A stretch of 64,000 bases of DNA from Streptomyces goshikiensis (GTDB lineage Bacteria; Actinomycetota; Actinomycetes; Streptomycetales; Streptomycetaceae), in NCBI RefSeq assembly GCF_014650555.1, contig NZ_BMVE01000001.1, positions 248,001 through 312,000 of the forward strand, read 5' to 3'. The notes under the pieces were generated by a model. That model saw nothing but the letters and a program-made list of their open reading frames with translations. It was not told the origin of the DNA and did not search any database. The position numbers and the translations under genes were made by a program. How positions within the stretch are numbered: position 1 is the first letter of the stretch; each line of letters starts with the position of its first letter. Below, piece after piece: positions 56,038 to 64,000 of this stretch.

Positions 56038-58812
56038 CTACTTGGCGCCGAAGGTCAGCACCAGCTCGGGCACGGCGTCCGCGGCCGTCGCCTCCGAGGA
56101 CCAGATCCAGAGCGGATCGGTGCCCGTGCTCTTCAGGCCCACGGCGTACGCGGTGCCCAGCACGGGGGTGAGCGCGGTGGTGTCCAGCTCCACGCTGTGG
56201 ACGGCCGAGCCGTCCGCGACGCCCGCGATGGCGCCGAGCGGGCTGGTGCCGAGGGCCGGCTTGGTGGTGAAGGTGGTGCCCGCACCGGTCCAGGTACCGG
56301 TGACCGGAACCACGGACACCGTGTCGGTCGTACCGGCACCGGCCTGCGTCGTGGTCTTGAACTGCAGCGACGCGGACTTCAGGACCTGTCCGGCCGGGGC
56401 GGCCGGCAGGTTGAAGCGCAGGTACGTCTCGTACGCCGAGGTGCCGCGCACCGCGAGCGAGGTCGACGCGCCGTAGGCGGTGCTCGGGGCGCCCTGGTTG
56501 ACGTAGGTGTCCTCGGTCGCGGCGACCTCGGAGACCGTGTCGGTCGGGGCCTTGGCCAGGTCGAAGTGGTTCTTGACCTGGGTCTGCGTCAGCGCCGTCG
56601 GGTAGACGGCCGTCTCGTCGAGCTGACCGGCGAAGAAGTTGCTGGTCGGCTTGGTCGGCCAGCCGGTGAGGTTGTCACCGCCGGCGTGCCAGTAGCCCTG
56701 GTACGCGGTGGTGCCCGTGGAGCTGGAGGAGTCCTTCTTCTGGCCGTCCACGTACAGGGTGATGCCGCCGGGGCCCTGCGTACCGACGACGTGGTGCCAC
56801 TTGTTGTCGTTGTACGTCTCGAAGAGGCCGGTGGAGATGGTCCGCGTCGAGCCGTTGTGGACGCCGAAGAACAGACGACCGGTGTTGGTCATGTAGATCT
56901 GCTTGTCGTACGTACCGCTGGTGCGGGCGTTGTTGTTGCCGAAGCCGATCAGCTTGCCGCCGCGCGTGGTGTTGGTCTTGAACCACGTCTCGACGCTGAA
57001 GGTGGCGCCGACCGACTGGCGGCGGTCGCTGTACACCTGCTGGCTGGTGCCGTTGAAGCCCATCGCCGTGCTGGTGCCGGTGATGGCGCCCGGGCCCTGG
57101 CGCAGCGCGGGGGCGTTCAGCTGGATGCCGCTGGTGTTGCCGGCGGCCGAGGAGTCGGCGACGTACGGGCTGACGGTGTCGTCGTAGCGCCAGTACAGGT
57201 TGGCGCCGTCGGCGCGGACCTGGTTCGGGTACGACTGCACCGAGGTCGGGACCGTGACGGAGACCGCGGCCGACAGGGCGCTGGTGTTGCCCGCGGCGTC
57301 GGTGGCGGTCACCCGGTAGCTGTACGACTGGCCGGCCTTGACGGTGGTGTCGTTCCAGGAGGCCTGGGGGCGCTCCCACTCCAGGGACTCCGCGGTCACC
57401 GTGGCGACCGGCGAGGCCGAGCCGTTGCGGTAGACGCGGTAGGTCAGCTTGCTGTCGTCCGCGTCGTAGCTGGTGCGCCAGCGGACCTGGGCCTCGCCGG
57501 GCTTGACGCTGGAGGCGCTGGCGACCGGGGTGGTCGGGGCGCCGACGTCGCCGGTGGAGGCGAACCGGGTCAGGGCCTGCTGCTCCTTGCCGTTGATGAG
57601 GGTGAACTCACCGCCGACCCACAGGTACTTGACGTCGTTCTTCTCCGCGACGGACATGACGCGCGGGCCGATGCCCTCGCCGATGCCGTCGTTCGCGGTG
57701 GGGTGCCAGCCGAGCTTGGCGGGGCTGGGCACGAACCCGTCCACGGGCGCGGGGGCGGCGCCCTGGTGGTCGGTCAGCTGCGCCAGCAGGAAGTTGCGCT
57801 TGCCGTCGGGGAACTGGTTCTCCAGCGAGCAGTCGTGCGCGTGCGAGGAGCTGTAGAGCACGCCCTGGTAGGGCAGTACGAACTGGGTCGCGCCGAGGCA
57901 GCGGTCGCGCCACTTCTCGTTGAAGTCGGTGCCGAGGCCGATGCGGCCGTCGAAGACGCCGCCGCCGGAGCCCTCGTTGCCGGTGTAGTACCCGGTCGCG
58001 TCGGCGGAGATGTCCTTGACCACCGAGTTCGACGGGATGTTGGTGTACGTCTTGGTGACGGCGCCGGTGGTCGCGTTCACGACGGCCAGGGCGTGCGTGC
58101 TGGAGCCGTTGACGTCGAAGAAGTCACCGCCGAGCAGGACGTTCTTGCCGTCGTTGCTGATCTCGATGGCGCGGCCGGGCTCGTCGGCGTTGGCGACGAA
58201 GGGCTTGACCGCACCGGAGGCGGCGTCGACCGCGGCGAAGCGCTGGCGCTCCTGGCCCTCGACGGCGTTGAAGTCGCCGGCCGCGTAGAGCGTGTCGTCG
58301 GTGACGGCCAGCGCGCGCACGGTGGCGGGGAAGCCCGGGTGGAAGGAGGCCTTGGGGGTGCAGCTCTCGATGTCGATCGCGGCGACGCTGGAGACGGGGG
58401 TGCCGTTGACGGCGCCGAAGTACCCGCCCGCGTACAGCGTCTTGCCGTCCTTCGACACGACCAGCGTGCGCACCGTCGCGGTACCGTCGGTGACGGTGAA
58501 GGCGAGCTTGCAGGAGGTCGGGTTGCCCGTCGCGGCGTCGAGCGCGACGAAGTTCACGGCTTCCTGCTCGGAGCCGGCGGCGCCCGCGGGCGGCGTGACG
58601 GCCGAGAAGGTTCCGCCGGCGAAGACGGTGCCGCCCGTCTGGGCCATGGCCCAGACGACGCCGTTCGGCTGCCAGGTGGGCAGCTCGTCGGCGGTGAAGG
58701 CCACGGGCGCGGTGATGGCGGACGCCTCGGGCATCAGCACCAGGCCTATGCCGGTTCCCGCTCCGGCGAGTGACAGGGCGAGGGCAGCAGTCAGCCCTCT
58801 GGATCTACGCAT
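56038..58812 (-). CDS. Large secreted protein: propeller, fibronectin III, LamG and DNRLRE domains
   Basis: A 924-residue exported protein. A signal peptide covers 1-31. About 35-440 is a beta-propeller built from GGTFSAV, GGYFGAV, AGDFNAV and GGDFFDV blade repeats, as in delta-60-repeat-like proteins. A fibronectin III domain follows (about 450-540), then a LamG/concanavalin-like domain (about 560-740; FSVETWFKTN, then TLYVDGQK and DETAVYPTALT), and a C-terminal DNRLRE domain (about 765-924; EDTYVNQGAPS, ETYLRFNLPA). Such domains bind sugars or act as surface spacers. The ATG at 58812 follows GGGGGGCTC; an upstream frame start would break the signal peptide. Placed between sugar-polymer genes, it may bind the polymer. 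Confidence 0.88.
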   Translation of the reverse strand: MRRSRGLTAALALSLAGAGTGIGLVLMPEASAITAPVAFTADELPTWQPNGVVWAMAQTGGTVFAGGTFSAVTPPAGAAGSEQEAVNFVALDAATGNPTSCKLAFTVTDGTATVRTLVVSKDGKTLYAGGYFGAVNGTPVSSVAAIDIESCTPKASFHPGFPATVRALAVTDDTLYAAGDFNAVEGQERQRFAAVDAASGAVKPFVANADEPGRAIEISNDGKNVLLGGDFFDVNGSSTHALAVVNATTGAVTKTYTNIPSNSVVKDISADATGYYTGNEGSGGGVFDGRIGLGTDFNEKWRDRCLGATQFVLPYQGVLYSSSHAHDCSLENQFPDGKRNFLLAQLTDHQGAAPAPVDGFVPSPAKLGWHPTANDGIGEGIGPRVMSVAEKNDVKYLWVGGEFTLINGKEQQALTRFASTGDVGAPTTPVASASSVKPGEAQVRWRTSYDADDSKLTYRVYRNGSASPVATVTAESLEWERPQASWNDTTVKAGQSYSYRVTATDAAGNTSALSAAVSVTVPTSVQSYPNQVRADGANLYWRYDDTVSPYVADSSAAGNTSGIQLNAPALRQGPGAITGTSTAMGFNGTSQQVYSDRRQSVGATFSVETWFKTNTTRGGKLIGFGNNNARTSGTYDKQIYMTNTGRLFFGVHNGSTRTISTGLFETYNDNKWHHVVGTQGPGGITLYVDGQKKDSSSSTGTTAYQGYWHAGGDNLTGWPTKPTSNFFAGQLDETAVYPTALTQTQVKNHFDLAKAPTDTVSEVAATEDTYVNQGAPSTAYGASTSLAVRGTSAYETYLRFNLPAAPAGQVLKSASLQFKTTTQAGAGTTDTVSVVPVTGTWTGAGTTFTTKPALGTSPLGAIAGVADGSAVHSVELDTTALTPVLGTAYAVGLKSTGTDPLWIWSSEATAADAVPELVLTFGAK

Positions 58813-58878
58813 GAGCCCCCCAGGGCAATTGCCCGGTTTGATGGCTGGAACTATCCGAACAGCCATATGTACTGGCGC

Positions 58879-58908
58879 AGACTAGGGCTCACGCGAGGGC
58901 CCGGTCAC
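58879..58908 (-). promoter_or_regulatory. Possible promoter of the large secreted protein
   Basis: On the minus strand, GTGACC (58903-58908), an 18-base spacer and TAGTCT (58879-58884) fit a weak housekeeping promoter. The start would lie about 60 bases upstream of the ATG. Confidence 0.3.
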
Positions 58909-59058
58909 CTCACTTGACCCATTGCATACCAACTTGGAATCAACAGGGTTCAGCCTGGAGGGCGCACTACGGACATACGGCAGGTTTGCCCCGGCCACAC
59001 CCGTGCAGAGCTGTGGGAATGACCGGGACACGGCAAATCGTAGGCGAGACGAGCGACT

Positions 59059-60072
59059 TCAGCGGTCGATACGGACGGTCACTCCCGCGAGTTGGTCCTC
59101 GACCTGGCGGACATCGGCGTCAACCATGATCTGCGCGAGCTCGGAGACGAGGACCGTCGGCTTCCAGCCAAGGATGTCCTGGGCCTTGCTCGCGTCGCCG
59201 ATCAGGGCGTCGACCTCGCTGGGGCGCTCGTACTTGGGGTCGTAGCGCACGTGCTCGTTCCAGTCGAGGCCCGCGTGTCCGAAGGAGGCCTCGACGAACT
59301 CGCGGACGGTGGCGGCGACCCCGGTGGCCACGACGTAGTCGGTGGGCTCGTCCTGCTGGAGCATCCGCCACATCGCGTCGACGTACTCGGGGGCGTAGCC
59401 CCAGTCGCGGACGGCGTCGAGGTTGCCGAGGTAGAGGTGGTCCTGGAGACCGGCCTTGATGCGGGCGACCGCGCGGGTGATCTTGCGGGTCACGAAGGTC
59501 TCGCCGCGGCGCGGGGACTCGTGGTTGAAGAGGATCCCGTTGACGGCGAACATGTCGTACGCCTCGCGGTAGTTCACGGTGGTCCAGTACGCGAAGACCT
59601 TGGCGGCGCCGTACGGGCTGCGCGGGTGGAACGGGGTGCCCTCGTTCTGCGGGGGCGGGGTGGCGCCGAACATCTCGGAGGACGAGGCCTGGTAGATGCG
59701 GGTGTCCACGCCGCTGGCCCGGATCGCCTCCAGCAGGCGGAGCGCGCCGAGGCCGGTCACGTCGCCGGTGTAGAGGGGGGCGTCGAAGGAGACCCGCACA
59801 TGGGACTGGGCGCCCAGGTTGTAGACCTCGTCGGGCCGTATCTCGCGGAGCAGGTTCACGAGGGCGACGCCGTCGGCGAGGTCCGCGTGGTGCAGCACGA
59901 AGGAGCGGTTCGCGGTCTGCGGGTCCTGGTAGATGTGGTCGATCCGCTCCGTGTTGAAGCTGGAGGACCGCCGCACGAGCCCGTGCACCGTGTAGCCCTT
60001 GGAGAGCAGCAGCTCAGCGAGGTAGGAGCCGTCCTGTCCGGTGACGCCGGTGATCAGTGCGGTCTTGCCCAT
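59059..60072 (-). CDS. gmd: GDP-mannose 4,6-dehydratase
   Basis: A 337-residue extended SDR. The NADP-binding motif is [13 protein letters not shown] at 8-20, with the family-specific [15 protein letters not shown], and the active site has SSSEMFG and the YGAAK Tyr-x3-Lys. It converts GDP-mannose to GDP-4-keto-6-deoxymannose, the precursor of GDP-fucose and GDP-rhamnose. The ATG at 60072 follows CAGGGGGACCC. It diverges from fcl, whose product uses its product, across 298 bp. Confidence 0.95.
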   Translation of the reverse strand: MGKTALITGVTGQDGSYLAELLLSKGYTVHGLVRRSSSFNTERIDHIYQDPQTANRSFVLHHADLADGVALVNLLREIRPDEVYNLGAQSHVRVSFDAPLYTGDVTGLGALRLLEAIRASGVDTRIYQASSSEMFGATPPPQNEGTPFHPRSPYGAAKVFAYWTTVNYREAYDMFAVNGILFNHESPRRGETFVTRKITRAVARIKAGLQDHLYLGNLDAVRDWGYAPEYVDAMWRMLQQDEPTDYVVATGVAATVREFVEASFGHAGLDWNEHVRYDPKYERPSEVDALIGDASKAQDILGWKPTVLVSELAQIMVDADVRQVEDQLAGVTVRIDR

Positions 60073-60370
60073 GTGGGTCCCCCTGGGGTTGGTTGTCGTG
60101 CGATGAGGCTGCGCCTCGGTCTGTGTTCCGGCCCGGCGTCGGCCTGCCGCCGGCGGCCGCCCGCCCGGGCGGGAGTCCCGCCGCCGCCCCCGTGCCCGGG
60201 ACCGGATGCGTACCGTACATGCCGCCCGGTCCGGCGCCGCCGCCGGATCCGCGCGCCGCGGCCCGGGGTGCGGCCCGGGGTGCGCGGGCGCGGGGGGTGG
60301 GAGCAGGATCCGGACGCCGGATCCGGGCTCCCCCCGAGGTCCGCGCCAACGGACTGGCATCATCGGCGGT
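60073..60370. other. Divergent gmd/fcl promoter region
   Basis: Very GC-rich, no convincing gene. It contains two adjacent copies of GCCCGGGGTGCG (60261 and 60273) and the palindrome at 60306-60324. Promoters for gmd (leftward) and fcl (rightward) should lie here. Confidence 0.55.
60306..60324. promoter_or_regulatory. 19-bp palindrome GGATCCGG-ACG-CCGGATCC, candidate operator
   Basis: A perfect 8-bp inverted repeat around a 3-base centre, 47 bp upstream of the fcl ATG in the divergent gmd/fcl region. Its position allows one regulator to control both GDP-fucose genes. Regulator unknown. Confidence 0.45.
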
Positions 60371-61315
60371 ATGACAAGTTCGCTGCCGCTCCTGCCCCCG
60401 CACTCCCGTGTCTTCGTCGCGGGGCACCGCGGCCTCGTGGGGTCCGCGGTCGTCCGCCGGCTCACCGCCGACGGCCACGAGGTGCTCACCCGCGGCCGCT
60501 CCGAGCTCGACCTGCGGGACGCCGCCGCGACCGGGGCGTACCTGAGGGACGTCCGCCCGGACGCCGTCGTGCTGGCCGCCGCCAAGGTGGGCGGGATCAT
60601 GGCCAACAGCACGTACCCGGTGCAGTTCCTGGAGGACAACCTCAAGATCCAGCTCAGTGTGATCGCCGGGTCGCACGAGGCGGGCGTGGGGCGGCTGCTG
60701 TTCCTCGGCTCCTCCTGCATCTACCCGAAGCTGGCCCCGCAGCCGATCAGCGAGGACGCCCTGCTGACCGGCCCGCTGGAGCCGACCAACGAGGCGTACG
60801 CCCTCGCCAAGATCGCCGGCATCGTCCAGGTCCAGTCGTACCGCAAGCAGTACGGGGCCTCGTACATCTCGGCCATGCCGACGAATCTCTACGGCCCCGG
60901 GGACAACTTCGACCTGGAGTCCTCGCACGTCCTGCCCGCGCTGATCCGCCGCTTCCACGAGGCGGCGGAGCAGGGGCGCGACGAGGTCACCCTGTGGGGA
61001 TCGGGCACCCCGCGCCGGGAGTTCCTCCACGTCGACGACCTCGCGGCCGCCTGCGCCGTGCTGCTGAACACCTACGACGGCGACGAGCCCGTCAACATCG
61101 GCTGCGGCGAGGACCTCACCATCAAGGCGCTCGCCGAGACCGTCGCCGAGGTGACCGGCTTCCGCGGCCGGCTCGCCTGGGACACGTCCAAGCCGGACGG
61201 GACCCCGCGCAAGCTGCTCGACGTGTCGCGCCTGACCTCGCTGGGCTGGAAGCCGGGCGTCCCGCTGCGGGACGGCATCGCCGCGACGTACGCGTGGTGG
61301 CTCGGGCAGAACTGA
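60371..61315 (+). CDS. fcl: GDP-L-fucose synthase
   Basis: A 314-residue extended SDR (epimerase and reductase). It shows the NADP motif [10 protein letters not shown] at about 18-27, the family motifs [15 protein letters not shown] and [15 protein letters not shown], and the Tyr-x3-Lys active site in YALAKIAG. It turns GDP-4-keto-6-deoxymannose into GDP-L-fucose. Together with gmd across the divergent promoter it supplies fucose for the neighbouring polymer. The ATG at 60371 has only a weak ribosome site. Convergent with the sugar transferase gene. Confidence 0.94.
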   Translation: MTSSLPLLPPHSRVFVAGHRGLVGSAVVRRLTADGHEVLTRGRSELDLRDAAATGAYLRDVRPDAVVLAAAKVGGIMANSTYPVQFLEDNLKIQLSVIAGSHEAGVGRLLFLGSSCIYPKLAPQPISEDALLTGPLEPTNEAYALAKIAGIVQVQSYRKQYGASYISAMPTNLYGPGDNFDLESSHVLPALIRRFHEAAEQGRDEVTLWGSGTPRREFLHVDDLAAACAVLLNTYDGDEPVNIGCGEDLTIKALAETVAEVTGFRGRLAWDTSKPDGTPRKLLDVSRLTSLGWKPGVPLRDGIAATYAWWLGQN

Positions 61316-61337
61316 TCTCACGGGCCCCGGCCCGCCG

Positions 61338-62825
61338 TCAGTACGCTCCGCGACCGTCGACGACGGCGCGGAGGGTACGGCCCATGACGTCGACATCGCT
61401 GGTGAAGGACCAGTTGTCGACGTACTGAAGATCTAGCTGAATCGTTTCGTCCCACGAGAGGTCCGACCGCCCGCTGATCTGCCACAGGCCGGTCATACCG
61501 GGCCGCACAGTGAGCCGGCGCAGCTCGACCTCGTCGTACTGGGCCACCTCCTCCGGCAGCGGCGGGCGCGGTCCGACCAGCGACATGCTGCCCGTCAGTA
61601 CGTTGACCAGCTGGGGCAGTTCGTCCATCGAGGTGCGGCGCAGCAGCCGGCCCACCCGGGTCACCCGGGGGTCGCGCCGCATCTTGAACATCAGGCCGTC
61701 GTTCTCGTTGGACCCGGAGAGCTCGGCCTTGAGCTTGTCGGCGTCCACGACCATGGTGCGGAACTTCCACATCACGAACGGGACCCCGTCGCGGCCGACC
61801 CGGCGCTGGCAGTAGAAGGCGGGGCCGCGCGAGGAGAAACGTATCGCCAGCACGACCGCGAGGAAGAACGGCGACAGCGCCAGCAGCCCGAGGCCGGCCC
61901 CGATCCGGTCCAGCACCGCCTTGAGCGCGGTCTGCACCCCGCGCCGCACGGGCGGAGCGACCCGCAGCACGGCGAGTCCGCCCGCGGACAGGGTCTCCAG
62001 CCGCTTGACGGATATCTCCACCAGACCGGGGAAGACGGCCAGTTCCATCCGGGCGTCGTGCAGCGCCCAGGCGACCCGGCGCAGCCGCTCCCCCGCGAAC
62101 CGCGCCCCGGGCGCCACGAGCACCAGGTCGGCGTGGTGGGCGCGGACGGCGCCGAGCACGGCGGCCGGGTCCTCGGTCGCCGCGTCCGGCATCTGCGGGG
62201 CGAGCCGCCCGGCGACGGGCACCCCGCTCTCCAGGGCGCCGGAGCCGACGGGGACCACCCCGACGACGACGTACGGGTGGTCGGTGCGGGCGGCGAGGTG
62301 CGCGATGACGTCCTCGGCGGCCGCGGGCTCACCGACCACCAGCACCCGGCTGACGGCCTGCGCCTCGCGGCGGGCGGCGGTGAGGTGGCGGTAGGTGAGC
62401 TTGTGGCAGGCGACGGTGACGAGCAGGGCGGGCAACAGCGCCCCGAGGGCGGCCAGTCGGGGGGTGCTCTCCTCGGTCACCACCCGGGCGACGGCGAGGA
62501 CACCGATGAGAATCAGCCAGTCATGGAGGACGGGGAGCACTCCACGGGATTCTCCGAGCGCGCGGGAGGTGTAACGGCGCCGCAGCGCCTGCACTCCGGT
62601 CCACGCCAGCGCGGCCGCGACGGCGCAGTACACGGGCCGGACCTGCTGCGCCGCGTCGAAGACCAGGCCGACGGGGACGGCCGCGCCGAGGAAGTCGGCC
62701 GTGACGGCGGCGGGCAGGTACCAGCGGGCCTTGTCACCCAGGCGGCGCGCGGGCACGGCGTACGGCCCCGCCGAATCGGCGGCCGCTCCGGCCACGGTTT
62801 GCGCAGGAAAATGAACACGGCTCAC
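61338..62825 (-). CDS. Initiating sugar-phosphate transferase, WcaJ-like (polyprenyl-phosphate sugar transferase)
   Basis: A 495-residue membrane protein. Four to five helices lie in 35-145, a Rossmann-like CoA-binding domain in about 155-270 (VSRVLVVGEPAAAEDVIAHL), and the bacterial sugar transferase domain in about 300-495, with KAVLDRIGAGLGLLAL, the conserved KFRTM, and SLVGPRPPLPEE and RPGMTGLWQISGRSDL. It transfers the first sugar phosphate onto undecaprenyl phosphate. The GTG at 62825 follows GGGGGG. Its reading direction brings it toward fcl, and it starts the polymer made by the cluster. Confidence 0.95.
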   Translation of the reverse strand: MSRVHFPAQTVAGAAADSAGPYAVPARRLGDKARWYLPAAVTADFLGAAVPVGLVFDAAQQVRPVYCAVAAALAWTGVQALRRRYTSRALGESRGVLPVLHDWLILIGVLAVARVVTEESTPRLAALGALLPALLVTVACHKLTYRHLTAARREAQAVSRVLVVGEPAAAEDVIAHLAARTDHPYVVVGVVPVGSGALESGVPVAGRLAPQMPDAATEDPAAVLGAVRAHHADLVLVAPGARFAGERLRRVAWALHDARMELAVFPGLVEISVKRLETLSAGGLAVLRVAPPVRRGVQTALKAVLDRIGAGLGLLALSPFFLAVVLAIRFSSRGPAFYCQRRVGRDGVPFVMWKFRTMVVDADKLKAELSGSNENDGLMFKMRRDPRVTRVGRLLRRTSMDELPQLVNVLTGSMSLVGPRPPLPEEVAQYDEVELRRLTVRPGMTGLWQISGRSDLSWDETIQLDLQYVDNWSFTSDVDVMGRTLRAVVDGRGAY

Positions 62826-63206
62826 AAGGCCCCCCTGGCACGCGGTCTATGACGGTGGCGCCTGCCCGCGGCTTCCCCAAACGGCGGGCGACTGTCGCAC
62901 CGGGAAACAGTACGACAAACACCCGTACGGTAAGTGCCGTTCGGGTTAACGAAATCTCTCGTTGCTCAAGTGTTAACAACCGGTATCAGTCATTCCAGGG
63001 CCCGGCCCCATCCCTCCCACACAAAGGTGAATGGTTCGGATACCGGATACGTCGCCTCGGACAACGGACCGTTTCCAGCCAACCTTTTGACGCGGCCCTG
63101 ACATTGCGGCCGCCAGCTGTCACTCTTCGATCCGTTCATCGCACCAGCCTGCTCTGCCCGGCGGCCCACCCAGCCGTCCGGAACCCCCTTGCAGAAGGAG
63201 TCTGCG
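62826..63206. other. Gene-free region with divergent promoters
   Basis: This 381-bp stretch separates the sugar transferase (leftward) from the M4 protease (rightward). It is lower in GC than the genes. It holds GTTAAC twice, at 62945 and 62972, and an inverted GTACG...CGTAC near 62909-62928. A TTGACG at 63087 is a possible -35 element for the protease but I cannot place a matching -10. No coding frame is convincing. Confidence 0.5.
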
Positions 63207-64000
63207 TTGAGTCCGACCCCCCACAGGCGTTCCACCGCCATCGGCGCCCTCATAGCCGCCGCCGCGATGCTCGCCGTAGGCATTCAGGCAGGTACCGCCA
63301 CCGCAGACGCCACCGCGTCCTCGGCGACCAAGGCCGTCCAGGCCAACCCGGGCGCGGCTCCCAAGGCCCTCAGCGCCTCGGAGCGTGCGACGCTCCTGGC
63401 GGGCGCCAACGCCACCACCGCGCAGGCCGCGAAGGCCCTCGGCCTCGGTGGCAAGGAGAAGCTCATCGTCCGCGATGTCGTCCAGGATGCGGACGGCACC
63501 ACGCACACCACGTACGAGCGCACCTACGACGGTCTGCCCGTGCTCGGCGGTGACCTCACGGTCCACGCCAAGGGCGGCGTGACCAAGAGCGTGACCAAGG
63601 CCACCAACCACGAGATCAAGGTCGCGGACACCTCCGCCGCCGTGACCCCCTCGGCCGCCGAACGCACCGCCTTCTCCGCGCTGTCGGCGAGCGGCGGCAA
63701 GGACGCCAAGGCCGAGCAGGGCGCCCGCAAGGTGATCTGGGCCGCCGAAGGCGCCCCCGTCCTCGCCTACGAGACCGTCGTCGGCGGTGTCCAGAGCGAC
63801 GGCGTCACCCCGAGCAAGCTGCACGTGGTCACCGACGCCCGGACCGGCGCGAAGATCACCGAGTGGCAGGCGATCGAGAAGGGCATCGGCAACACCGAGT
63901 ACAGCGGCCAGGTCACCCTCGGCAGCTCGCAGTCGGGCAGCAACTACACGCTGACCGACGCCAGCCGCGGCAACCACAAGACGTACGACCTGAACGGGGG
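63207..64000 (+). CDS. M4-type (thermolysin-like) metalloprotease, N-terminal part
   Basis: The first 264 codons of an exported protease that runs off the right edge. Residues 1-35 are a signal peptide (HRRSTAIGALIAAAAMLAVG). The propeptide follows: an FTP domain at about 55-125 (ATLLAGANATTAQAAKALGL, then YERTYDGLPVLGGDLTVHAKGG) and a PepSY-like half to about 225. The mature start region IGNTEYSGQVTLGSSQSG is typical of Streptomyces M4 proteases. The catalytic HExxH lies beyond the window. The TTG start is supported by GAAGGAG (63194-63200) and by the signal peptide that begins right after it; no ATG or GTG fits. Confidence 0.87.
   Translation, partial: MSPTPHRRSTAIGALIAAAAMLAVGIQAGTATADATASSATKAVQANPGAAPKALSASERATLLAGANATTAQAAKALGLGGKEKLIVRDVVQDADGTTHTTYERTYDGLPVLGGDLTVHAKGGVTKSVTKATNHEIKVADTSAAVTPSAAERTAFSALSASGGKDAKAEQGARKVIWAAEGAPVLAYETVVGGVQSDGVTPSKLHVVTDARTGAKITEWQAIEKGIGNTEYSGQVTLGSSQSGSNYTLTDASRGNHKTYDLNG

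Overview
The window has very high GC, many GTG and a few TTG starts, good GGAGG-type ribosome sites, and Streptomyces-type genes such as dpp transporters, SseB paralogues, Ig-like L,D-transpeptidases and secreted subtilisin and M4 proteases. It looks like a piece of the core chromosome arm of a Streptomyces or close relative. No phage, integrase, transposase, tRNA, rRNA or CRISPR was seen. Both ends cut genes: ligA on the left, and an M4-type metalloprotease on the right.

Left part (1-12.7 kb): ligA start, a MetE-like/SDR pair, a large subtilase, a GlxA-type regulator divergent from a quinone oxidoreductase, then tRNA 2-thiouridylation genes (mnmA and a cysteine desulfurase) with an amidase on the opposite strand between them. 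A 474-bp gene-free stretch holds a long imperfect palindrome and a three-copy repeat. A thioesterase and a TRIC/UPF0126 membrane protein follow. 12.7-19.0 kb is a five-gene dipeptide/oligopeptide ABC transporter operon (dppC, binding lipoprotein, dppB, dppD, dppF) closed by a strong hairpin.

19.4-31.9 kb: two tandem SseB-like genes and a P-loop kinase-like gene lie next to a tandem glycine riboswitch driving gcvT-gcvH-glyA, followed by sdaA. Together these convert glycine to serine and serine to pyruvate. Next come a secreted AMIN-like protein, a flavodoxin-fold reductase, and a cobalamin riboswitch in front of the cobalt ECF transporter cbiMNQO, then a PadR regulator.

31.9-44.7 kb: an EF-hand protein, an overlapping pair of lipoproteins (YVTN beta-propeller and a NodB-like protein with an altered catalytic motif), an AT-richer non-coding region with hairpins, an anti-sigma-type ATPase and an enoyl-CoA hydratase. 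Two paralogous lipoprotein L,D-transpeptidases then flank a large surface protein (choice-of-anchor A, four SpaA repeats, Lys/His-rich tail). I think this trio is the most interesting unit. glgX and a marR/MFS pair follow.

46-63 kb is an exopolysaccharide region: CDP-alcohol phosphotransferase, cytidylyltransferase, two glycosyltransferases, a Wzz/Wzc-like protein lacking its P-loop lysine, Wzx-like flippase, Wzy-like polymerase, WcaF-like acetyltransferase, gmd and fcl for GDP-L-fucose, and a WcaJ-like initiating transferase. The gene content suggests a fucose-containing, colanic-acid-like polymer. Interspersed are a DUF6458 protein, a lipoprotein and a large secreted propeller/FN3/LamG/DNRLRE protein. 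All functional calls rest on reading protein motifs by eye; no database search was run.
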